From an uncultured Clostridia bacterium (GTDB lineage Bacteria; Bacillota; Clostridia; Christensenellales; Borkfalkiaceae), in assembly GCA_949283125.1 (NCBI GenBank), contig CASDRK010000005.1, positions 1-64,000 of the forward strand: a stretch of DNA of 64,000 nucleotides, given 5' to 3'. The position numbers and the translations under genes are program-made. The notes beneath the pieces were generated by a model that worked only from the letters and a program-made list of their open reading frames with translations, ran no database searches and had not been told where the DNA came from. This document shows positions 57,292 to 64,000 of the stretch, piece after piece (position 1 is the first letter of the stretch; every line of letters begins with the position of its first letter).

Positions 57292-59631
57292 ATGGAAGAC
57301 AGGCAGAAGATACACGATCTACCCATAGAAAAATTGGCCGGGCTGCTGACGGGTTCGGCGTTCTGGCAGACGGCCGAGTGCGAGGAGATAGGCATGGAGG
57401 CCGTTACGCTCTCCGACGGCCCGCACGGGCTCAGGGTGCAGGACAAGATGCCCAACCATCTGGGCATGGGCACGTCCTGTCCGTCCACGTGCTTCCCCAC
57501 GGCGGCGCTCATGGCGTGCAGCTGGGATACGCAGCTGGGCGAAGAACTGGGCGAGCACCTCGGCGCGGAGGCCGCCTACATGGGCGTGGCCATGGTGCTC
57601 GGTCCCGGACTCAACATAAAGCGCAGCCCCAAATGCGGCCGCAATTTTGAATATTTTTCGGAAGACCCCTACCTCTCCGGTAAAATGGCCGCGGCATATG
57701 TGCGGGGCATTCAGTCCTGCGGCACCGCCGCGTGCATAAAGCATTTCGCCGTCAACTCGCGCGAGCGCGCCCGCATGGTGTACGACTGCCGCGTTGACGA
57801 AAGGACGCTGCGCGAAACCTACCTCACCGGCTTTGAAATAGCCGTAAAGGAGGGGAAGCCGGCCGCCGTCATGACGGCATACAACAAAGTCAACGGCGAA
57901 TACTGCAATTCTTCGCGCCGGCTGGTCGGCGGCATATTGCGCGGCGAGTGGGGGTTCGACGGGCTCGTCGTCTCGGACTGGGGCGGCACTTTCGACAAGG
58001 TAGCGTCGGTAAAGGCGGGCGTCGATCTGGAGATGCCGCGCTGCAACTTCTCCGCCGAAGAGGTGGCGGAGGCGGTGGAGAACGGCTCGCTCGACCGCTC
58101 GCTCGCGGAAGACGCGGCGGCGCGGCAGCTGGCCTTTTCGCGCGCGGCCGCCGGGGTCAGGGTGCGCGACGTGGACTGGATAGCCCATTCGCGCTTTGCC
58201 CGCCGCTGTGCGGAAAACAGCATGGTGCTGTTGAAAAACGAGGACGGCGCGCTGCCCCTCGGCGCCGCCGAAAGGGTGGCGCTCATAGGCGATTTTGCGC
58301 AGACGCCGCGCTATCAGGGCGCAGGCTCGTCGCTCGTAAATCCCACTTTTCTCGATAATATCCGCGACGAACTGACTGCGGCGGGGGTAAACGTTGCGGG
58401 CTTTGCCCGCGGGTTCAGGCGCAAGGGCGGCAACAGCGGAAGGCTCGTCGCCGAGGCTGTAAGGCTCGCCCGCCGCGCGGACTGCGTGGTGGTCTGTCTC
58501 GGCCTGCCGGAGGGCATGGAGCTGGAGAGCTGCGACCGCGCCGGTCTCTCCCTGCCCGAAAATCAGCTCGCGCTGCTGAACGCGCTGCGCCCGCTGGGCA
58601 AAAAGATAGTCGCAGTGCTCTCCTGCGGGGGAGTGGTTGACATGAGCTGGGACGAGGATTGCTCCGCCGTGCTGTATGCGGGGCTGGCCGGGCAGAGCGG
58701 CGGCGCCGCGGCGGCGGCCGTCCTCACGGGCGCGGTAAACCCGTCCGGCAAGCTGGCCGAAACCTTCCCTTTGCGCGAAGAGGACGTGCCCTGTCACTAC
58801 ATCTACAATAAACACGCCTACAAAATGGATTATGCCGAGGGCATATATGTGGGTTACAAGTACTACAACACGCTCGGCGTTCCCGTCAGATACCCCTTCG
58901 GGTTCGGGCTCTCGTACACGTCGTTCGCATTCTCCGACGCCGCCGCGGACGAGAGCGGGGCGAGCGTCACCGTTACGAACGTCGGGGACAGGGAGGGCGC
59001 GACGGTTGTGCAGATGTACGTCGGGATCCCCCGCCGCGACCTTCAAATTTCCCCCGCGGAGCTGAAGGGATTTGCAAAGGTGCGTCTCGCGCCCGGCGAA
59101 AGCCGGCGGGTGTTCATTCCCTTCGACTCCCTTTCGTTCAGAACGTGGGACGCCGCTTCGGGCGGCTGGACGGAGGGCGGCGACTGCGAGGTGTGTCTCG
59201 GCGAAAGCAGCCGCGACATATTCTTCCGCACAGTGATAAACCGCGGCCCGCAGCCTGCGGCCGACGGGGAAAAATACAGCTACGAGCGCTGGTTTGCCGC
59301 GCACATATCCCCCGACGAACCCAAAATAAAGCACAAAAAGGGCGACATCGAGGCCACGCTGATGACCGAGATATACGACCTTAAATACAGCCGCGGATTT
59401 GTCGGCAGGCTGTTTGCGCTGATATCCCGCCTGTACTCGCGCTCCAAAGACGAGATACTGGCAAATTCCATGAATCATCTGCCCATAAGGTTCATACTGC
59501 TGTTCATGAACTACGACCGGACTCAGGCCGAAGGCTTTCTGCAGGCCTGCAACGGCTCGTTTTTCGGCGGAATAAAAAAGATACTCTTCAAAAAGCGGCC
59601 GCGCGGCCGCGGCAAGGAGACGCGCCTATGA
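57292..59631 (+). CDS. Family 3 glycoside hydrolase (beta-glucosidase-like)
   Basis: The 779-residue enzyme has the GH3 TIM-barrel domain with LSDGPHGLR, GPGLNIKRSPKCGRNFEYFSEDPYLSGKMAAAYVRGIQ, KHFAVNSRE, and the nucleophile in GLVVSDWGG (Asp at about residue 230). The second alpha/beta domain has LLKNEDGALPL, and an FnIII-like domain follows (FGFGLSYTSFAF...GATVVQMYVG). The C-terminal ~110 residues form an extra helical segment. No signal peptide is visible, so it acts on imported glycosides in the cytoplasm. It heads a coupled run with an SGNH esterase, a reductase and a hydrolase. Confidence 0.92.
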   Translation: MEDRQKIHDLPIEKLAGLLTGSAFWQTAECEEIGMEAVTLSDGPHGLRVQDKMPNHLGMGTSCPSTCFPTAALMACSWDTQLGEELGEHLGAEAAYMGVAMVLGPGLNIKRSPKCGRNFEYFSEDPYLSGKMAAAYVRGIQSCGTAACIKHFAVNSRERARMVYDCRVDERTLRETYLTGFEIAVKEGKPAAVMTAYNKVNGEYCNSSRRLVGGILRGEWGFDGLVVSDWGGTFDKVASVKAGVDLEMPRCNFSAEEVAEAVENGSLDRSLAEDAAARQLAFSRAAAGVRVRDVDWIAHSRFARRCAENSMVLLKNEDGALPLGAAERVALIGDFAQTPRYQGAGSSLVNPTFLDNIRDELTAAGVNVAGFARGFRRKGGNSGRLVAEAVRLARRADCVVVCLGLPEGMELESCDRAGLSLPENQLALLNALRPLGKKIVAVLSCGGVVDMSWDEDCSAVLYAGLAGQSGGAAAAAVLTGAVNPSGKLAETFPLREEDVPCHYIYNKHAYKMDYAEGIYVGYKYYNTLGVPVRYPFGFGLSYTSFAFSDAAADESGASVTVTNVGDREGATVVQMYVGIPRRDLQISPAELKGFAKVRLAPGESRRVFIPFDSLSFRTWDAASGGWTEGGDCEVCLGESSRDIFFRTVINRGPQPAADGEKYSYERWFAAHISPDEPKIKHKKGDIEATLMTEIYDLKYSRGFVGRLFALISRLYSRSKDEILANSMNHLPIRFILLFMNYDRTQAEGFLQACNGSFFGGIKKILFKKRPRGRGKETRL

Positions 59632-60779
59632 AGTGGGTAACGGTATGGGGCAACGCTCCTTCCATAACCGAGCACAGACCCGAAACTTACGCAAAGGACA
59701 TAACTTTGCGCTATCCCGTCACCTGCGCCTTCGGCGGCGAAAGGGTGCGGCTGCACTTTTCCAACTTCTGCGGAACGGAGCCCGTTACGCTCTCGCGCGT
59801 TACGCTCGCGCGGGCCATGGGCGACAGGGAGATAAGTCTGCACAACGCCCGTCTCGTGACGTTCGGCGGCGAGGAGAGCGTTACCGTCCCCGCCGGCGGC
59901 GAGGTGTTTTCGGACGAGATAGTCTTCCGCATCAAGCCTAAAGGCGTGCTTGCGGTGAGCATCTATCTCGGTTCGTTCACTCTCATGCGCACGGGCGTCG
60001 TTGCGCTCGGGCCCCTCTCGAAGGGCTTCTTCTCGGTGGGCGACTGCACCTTTTCGCAGGTGCTGCCCTTAAACGCCACGCGCACCACGAACACTTTTTA
60101 TTTCTTCTGCGGGCTGGACCTTTACACCGACGACGACAAGCGCGCCGTAATCTTGTACGGCGACTCCATCACCGCGCAGAGCTGGGCGGATTATCTGGCC
60201 ATCGAGTGCATGAACGACCCCTACAACCGCACCGCCGTGGTGCGTCGGGCGGCCAGCGGCACGCGGGTGCTGCGCGAATACAGCTGCATCACGTACGAAA
60301 GTTACGGCCTCTCCGGCAGACACCGCTTCGAGCGTGAGATAGCCTCCGTCAGCGGCGCGAGCGCCGTCGTCATCCAGCAGGGCATAAACGACATAATCCA
60401 CCCCGTGGGCACGGAGGTCAATCCCTTCCGCCCGATGAGCGATCTGCCCACCGCGGCCGAGCTCGAAGCGGGCGTGGGCGAATATCTGGATATAGCCGCG
60501 AGGCACGGCCTTGACGCGTACGTGGGCACTCTGTTGCCCATAAAGGGCTGGCGCACCTACGCGCCGTTCAGGGAGGAGTTGCGCGTTCGCTTCAACGAAT
60601 GGGTGCGTTCGCTGAACAATATTGCGGGGTGTATCGATTTCGACGCCGCGCTGCGTTCGCCCTCCGACCCCGCAGCGTTTGCCGCAGGGTTCGACAGCGG
60701 CGATCATCTTCACCCTTCGGAGGAGGCCTACAGGGCAATGGCCGGGCTCGCCTTTGGGCACATATCGGAGGACGTTTGA
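59628..60779 (+). CDS. SGNH/GDSL-type esterase with N-terminal beta domain
   Basis: The 383-residue hydrolase has an N-terminal beta-sandwich (about 1-150; TLRYPVTCAFGGERVRLHFSNFCGTEPV, VFSDEIVFRIKPKGVLAVSIYLG). The SGNH domain follows, with block I GDSIT (catalytic Ser at about 178), block III GINDI and block V GDHLHPS with the Asp and His. Such enzymes deacylate sugars or other esters. Its ATG overlaps the GH3 stop (ATGA). The two probably process the same acylated glycoside, which is inferred from coupling. Confidence 0.9.
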   Translation: MKWVTVWGNAPSITEHRPETYAKDITLRYPVTCAFGGERVRLHFSNFCGTEPVTLSRVTLARAMGDREISLHNARLVTFGGEESVTVPAGGEVFSDEIVFRIKPKGVLAVSIYLGSFTLMRTGVVALGPLSKGFFSVGDCTFSQVLPLNATRTTNTFYFFCGLDLYTDDDKRAVILYGDSITAQSWADYLAIECMNDPYNRTAVVRRAASGTRVLREYSCITYESYGLSGRHRFEREIASVSGASAVVIQQGINDIIHPVGTEVNPFRPMSDLPTAAELEAGVGEYLDIAARHGLDAYVGTLLPIKGWRTYAPFREELRVRFNEWVRSLNNIAGCIDFDAALRSPSDPAAFAAGFDSGDHLHPSEEAYRAMAGLAFGHISEDV

Positions 60780-60780
60780 G

Positions 60781-61824
60781 ATGCGCGCGTGCATATACGG
60801 CGCGGGCGCCATGGGTACGGCCCTCGGCGCGCTGATAGCCCGCTCCGGCAGGGATATCGATCTCGTCACCCGCAATGCGGAGCATGTGGCCGCGCTGCGC
60901 GCCGGCGGAGCGCGCGTCGACTTCCCCGCGGCCGGCGGCGGATTCGTGCAGCGCGTCCGCGCCCTTTTTCCGCAGGAGATGACGGGTACATACGACGTCA
61001 TATTTCTGATGACCAAGCAGCGCGGCAACGCCGAAGTTGCGGCGTTTTTAAAGGACAAGCTTGCCGAAGGCGGCGCAATATGCACTCTGCAGAACGGTCT
61101 GCCCGAATACTCCGTGGCCGCCGTCGTCGGCGAGCAGGCCACGCTGGGCTGCGCCGTTTCGTGGGGGGCTTCGTATGTGTGTCCCGGGCGCGTTGCGGTG
61201 ACGTCCTCGCCCGACGCCATGAGCTTTTCGCTCGGCTCGCCCTTCGGCCGCTCCTCAATGACCGAAGCCGTCGCGGGATACCTTAAGTGCGCGGGCAGAG
61301 TGGAGACAGAGCGGGATTTTCTCGGCGCGCGCTGGTCAAAGCTGATAGTCAACGGCGCCTTTTCGACCATTTCGGCGCTCACTTCGCTCACGTTCGGGCA
61401 GATAGCCGGCGGACTGCGCTCGCGCCGGCTGGCTCTGCGCATGCTTGCGGAGGGCGTGGCCGCGGCCTCGGCCTGCGGCGTCGTTCCCGCAAAAATACAG
61501 GGTCACGATCCGGCTCTGCTGTTCGGCGGACGCCGCCCTCTCTCTCGCGCGGTCGCCTTTGCGGCGCTGCCGTTTGCGATGAAAAAGCACAAAAACCTCG
61601 TTTCGGGCATGTACTACGATCTTGCCGCGGGCAGAAAGTGCGACATGGACTTCGTCGCCGGCGAGCTGTCCCGCCGCGCCCGCGGCGCCGGTGTAGCCAC
61701 GCCCGCGCTCGACGCGGCGCTCGCTCTGGCGGAGCAGATAGGCGCGGGCCGCGCGGCCGTTGCTCCCGGCAATGTGCGCGTGCTGACGAAAATGCTGCGC
61801 GGAGCGCGCAAAAACAATAATTGA
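60781..61824 (+). CDS. Ketopantoate-reductase-like (PanE/ApbA family) protein
   Basis: The 347-residue NADPH-dependent reductase has CIYGAGAMGTALGALIARSGRDIDLVTR at the N-terminus, VIFLMTKQRGNAEVAAFLKD, CTLQNGLPE, and the catalytic-helix region RWSKLIVNGAFSTISALTSLTFGQI (family Lys and Asn). Ketopantoate reductases make pantoate for coenzyme A, but many paralogues act on other 2-keto or 2-hydroxy substrates. The C-terminal half is divergent and the gene lies in a hydrolase cluster, not with panB/C, so PanE activity is not assured. The ATG at 60781 is one base past the esterase stop with GGAGG upstream. Confidence 0.85.
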   Translation: MRACIYGAGAMGTALGALIARSGRDIDLVTRNAEHVAALRAGGARVDFPAAGGGFVQRVRALFPQEMTGTYDVIFLMTKQRGNAEVAAFLKDKLAEGGAICTLQNGLPEYSVAAVVGEQATLGCAVSWGASYVCPGRVAVTSSPDAMSFSLGSPFGRSSMTEAVAGYLKCAGRVETERDFLGARWSKLIVNGAFSTISALTSLTFGQIAGGLRSRRLALRMLAEGVAAASACGVVPAKIQGHDPALLFGGRRPLSRAVAFAALPFAMKKHKNLVSGMYYDLAAGRKCDMDFVAGELSRRARGAGVATPALDAALALAEQIGAGRAAVAPGNVRVLTKMLRGARKNNN

Positions 61825-61872
61825 ACCGCGCCGGGCGGAACGTGCGTTTCCGCCCGGCCGGCGGAGGTGCAT

Positions 61873-62805
61873 ATGCATGAAGAGATAACTTATCCTTCGG
61901 CCGACAAAAAAACTACTATACACGCCTATATATGGCGGCCGCGCGGACAGGTGCGCGGCGTTGTGCAGATAGTGCACGGCATGGCGGAATACGCGCTCCG
62001 TTACGAGCCCTTCGCCCTGTACCTTGCGGAGCGCGGTTTCATGGTCTGCGCCGAAGATCACCTCGGGCACGGAAAGTCCGTGCTGTCCGCGGCGGAGCTG
62101 GGCTACTTCGACGGCGGCGACGGAACGGATACCGTGCTGGCCGACATCCGCCGGCTCCGGCAGATAGTCGTCGGGCAGGCGGGAGATCTGCCTTACTTCA
62201 TGATGGGCCACTCCATGGGCTCGTTCTTTACCCGCGCATACATCGCCGCTCACGGGGCGGAGCTGGCCGGCGCGGTGATAATGGGTACGGGATTTCAGCC
62301 CGCGGCCCTTACCTGGTTCGGCAGGTGCGCGGCGGCTCTGGCGGCGGCGTTCGGCGGCTGGAAGCGCCGTTCGCGCTTTATCGACAGGCTTGCCTTCGGC
62401 TCGTACAACAAAAAATTCGGCGGGCGCACGCCTTACGACTGGCTGAGCGCCGACGAGGGCAACGTTGACAGGTACATTGCCGACGGGCTGTGCGGCGTCA
62501 CGTTCACGTGCGGCGGATTTTATACTCTGTTTTCGATTGTCGGGCGCGCCTGCCGCGGTGCAACCGTAAAACAGACGCCGCGCCGGCTGCCTTTGCTGCT
62601 CGTTTCGGGCGGGGATGATCCCGTGGGCGGTTACTCCGCCGGCGTAAAAAAGCTGTACGACAAGTATGTCTCCGCCGGGATATCCGACGTGAACATGATA
62701 ATCTACCGCGGAGCGCGGCACGAAATTTTAAACGACTTCTGCGCCCCGCAGGTGCGCGAAGACATCGCGGACTTTCTTATGCGCGTCTGCGCAAAGGAGA
62801 ACTGA
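61873..62805 (+). CDS. Alpha/beta hydrolase (monoacylglycerol-lipase/lysophospholipase-like)
   Basis: The 310-residue hydrolase has IWRPRGQVRGVVQIVHGMAEYALRYEPFALYLAERGFMVCAEDHLGHGKS (oxyanion-hole HGM and GHG). The nucleophile elbow is GHSMGS (Ser at about 119), with the acid in SGGDDPVGGYS and the His in GARHEILND. This layout is the Hydrolase_4 family of monoacylglycerol lipases. The ATG at 61873 follows GGAGG by five bases. It is the last gene of the cluster, 48 bases after the reductase. Confidence 0.9.
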   Translation: MHEEITYPSADKKTTIHAYIWRPRGQVRGVVQIVHGMAEYALRYEPFALYLAERGFMVCAEDHLGHGKSVLSAAELGYFDGGDGTDTVLADIRRLRQIVVGQAGDLPYFMMGHSMGSFFTRAYIAAHGAELAGAVIMGTGFQPAALTWFGRCAAALAAAFGGWKRRSRFIDRLAFGSYNKKFGGRTPYDWLSADEGNVDRYIADGLCGVTFTCGGFYTLFSIVGRACRGATVKQTPRRLPLLLVSGGDDPVGGYSAGVKKLYDKYVSAGISDVNMIIYRGARHEILNDFCAPQVREDIADFLMRVCAKEN

Positions 62806-62915
62806 CCGGCCGCTGCGCGACCTCCGCCGCGCCGCCCGGCGCGCGCAAATTTACGACTGATATATTTTATAATATAAACTGCTATATTCTATAATCTGGA
62901 CGGCATATTCCGCTT
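62806..62915 (+). promoter_or_regulatory. AT-rich region with -10-like boxes upstream of the ATP-grasp gene
   Basis: TATAAT occurs at 62868-62873 and 62890-62895, without good -35 boxes. No Shine-Dalgarno precedes the ATG at 62916. The leader from the second box would be about 14 bases. Confidence 0.35.
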
Positions 62916-64000
62916 ATGAAAAACTTTATCTTTATTTCACCCAACTTTCCCGAAAATTACTGGCATTTCTGCCGCCACCTCAAGGATAACGGCCTTAACG
63001 TGCTCGGCATAGGCGATTGCGAATATTACAATCTCCTGCCCGAGCTAAAGAGCAGCCTTACGGAATATTACAAGGTATCCGACCTTTCAAACTACGACGA
63101 GGTGTTCCGCGCCGTCGCGTTTTTCACATTCCGCTACGGCAAGATAGACTGGCTGGAGAGCAACAACGAGTACTGGCTGGAGCGCGACGCCCGCCTGCGC
63201 ACGGAGTTCAACATCTGCACGGGTTTCAGGCAAAAGGACATGCGCAGCGTAAAGCTCAAGTCCGCCATGAAGGCCGTTTACAAAAAGGCCGGCGTCAAAA
63301 CGGCGCGCTACTGTCTGGCCACGTCGCCCGCGGTCTGCAAAAAATTCATAGCCCAAACGGGCTATCCCGTGATAGTCAAGCCCGATAACGGCGTGGGCGC
63401 AAGCGACACGCACAGGCTGTGCTCGGACGACGATCTGAAAGCCTTCTTCAAAAACAAGCTGCCCGTAAGCTATATAATGGAGGAATATATCGACGCCACC
63501 GTCAACTCCTACGACGCCATTGTCGACAGCAGGGGCGAACCCATATTCGAGACGGGCAACGTAACGCTCGGCTCCCTCATGGACGTGGTGAACACCGGCG
63601 ACAGCTCCATGTTCTACATAGTCGATCGTCCCTTTGCGGACGTGCTGGATGCGGGCCGCCGCACGCTCAAAGCCTTCGGCGTGAAGTCGCGCTTCGTCCA
63701 TTTTGAATTTTTCAGGCTCAACCGCGACCAGCACATAGGCAAAAAGGGCGAGGTGGTCGCGCTCGAAGTCAACATGCGCCCTTCGGGCGGCATTTCGCCG
63801 GAGATGATGAATTACGCCAACTCCACTGACGTGTACAAGATATGGGCGGACATGATAGCCTTCGACAGCTCGCTCAAGGGCACGGGGCAAAGATTTTTCT
63901 GCGCCTTCGTCGGCCGCAGGGACGGCAAGCCCTACGTGCACGGCGACGACGAGATATACGGCCGCTACGCTTCGTGCATGAAGATAGCCAAGCGCGTGCC
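62916..64000 (+). CDS. ATP-grasp carboxylate-amine-ligase-like protein, C-terminus missing
   Basis: The frame opens at ATG 62916 and is still open at the right edge (361 codons seen). The N-terminus FIFISPNFPENYWHFCRHLKDNGLNVLGIGD resembles pre-ATP-grasp domains. The ATP-grasp core includes TGYPVIVKPDNGVGASDTHR, YIMEEYIDATVNSYDAIVD and the metal-binding VVALEVNMRPSGGISPEMMNYAN (Glu and Asn). Proteins of this type ligate an acid to an amine or thiol. The substrate is unknown, and downstream genes that would help are outside the window. Confidence 0.85.
   Translation, partial: MKNFIFISPNFPENYWHFCRHLKDNGLNVLGIGDCEYYNLLPELKSSLTEYYKVSDLSNYDEVFRAVAFFTFRYGKIDWLESNNEYWLERDARLRTEFNICTGFRQKDMRSVKLKSAMKAVYKKAGVKTARYCLATSPAVCKKFIAQTGYPVIVKPDNGVGASDTHRLCSDDDLKAFFKNKLPVSYIMEEYIDATVNSYDAIVDSRGEPIFETGNVTLGSLMDVVNTGDSSMFYIVDRPFADVLDAGRRTLKAFGVKSRFVHFEFFRLNRDQHIGKKGEVVALEVNMRPSGGISPEMMNYANSTDVYKIWADMIAFDSSLKGTGQRFFCAFVGRRDGKPYVHGDDEIYGRYASCMKIAKRV

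Noticed and set aside
57319-59478. A 719-codon antisense frame opposite the GH3 gene
   Set aside because: Shadow of a high-GC gene. The sense frame has complete GH3 motifs, and the antisense translation has none.
60069-61442. Long antisense frame opposite the esterase and reductase genes
   Set aside because: Same GC shadow effect; the sense frames carry the catalytic motifs.
1-64000. Prophage, transposon or integrative element
   Set aside because: No integrase, transposase, terminase, relaxase or terminal inverted repeat was recognised anywhere in the window. The accessory-looking parts are limited to repeats, the RNA island and the CHR block.

Overview
The window is one chromosomal stretch of a high-GC member of the Bacillota, most like an uncultured gut Clostridia lineage. 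This rests on gene orders that match the Bacillus/Clostridium pattern: rpsB-tsf ... pyrH-frr-uppS-cdsA-dxr-rseP; ylxM-ffh-rpsP-khpA-rimM-trmD ... rbgA-rnhB-yraN-rplS-comM-dprA-topA-trmFO-hslU; addB-addA; and ruvX-DUF1292. Rubrerythrin, a ThiT-type thiamine transporter and a TPP riboswitch point to an anaerobic or microaerophilic Gram-positive. No tRNA, rRNA, prophage, transposase or CRISPR array was recognised. A finer taxonomic placement (for example Christensenellales-like) would be a guess.

Layout. 1-9.3 kb: the end of a sodium:neurotransmitter-symporter-family transporter, a LUD-domain protein, a family-4 glycosyltransferase, an OmpR/histidine-kinase pair, a 0.6 kb composite repeat array, and a MarR regulator with a heterodimeric ABC exporter. 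9.3-19.7 kb: a lipoprotein, the AddAB recombination nuclease, small proteins, ruvX, DUF1292 and a second lipoprotein. 20-31 kb: rpsB-tsf, then an interruption by two CHR-type transporters and a divergent LysR regulator, then pyrH to rseP (nucleotide, ribosome recycling, undecaprenyl, phospholipid and MEP isoprenoid functions). 31-36.4 kb: an extended ThiT under a TPP riboswitch, a YfbR-like HD nucleotidase, a PfkB sugar kinase, a hydroxyacid dehydrogenase and a nitroreductase. 36.4-37.9 kb: a gene-poor, visibly AT-richer island with a consensus promoter, a ~600-nt structured stretch without a long ORF, and a five-unit hairpin repeat array. 37.9-56.2 kb: two small unknown proteins, then the translation/SRP/RNA-modification/competence/topoisomerase housekeeping run through hisS, trxA and glyA. 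56.5-64 kb: rubrerythrin, then a same-strand cluster of GH3 glycosidase, SGNH esterase, PanE-like reductase and alpha/beta hydrolase, and an ATP-grasp protein cut by the right edge.

The main points for a second look are the 36.5-37.1 kb candidate large noncoding RNA (or string of tiny ORFs) with its adjacent hairpin array; the A/B composite repeat array at 4.4-5.0 kb; a 110-bp tandem duplication that copies the start of one CHR gene; and several genes whose consensus promoters sit so close to the start codon that the mRNA should be leaderless. Others are a PerR/Fur-like box in the rubrerythrin leader, ThiT with a five-helix N-terminal extension, and hslU without hslV or xerC beside it.
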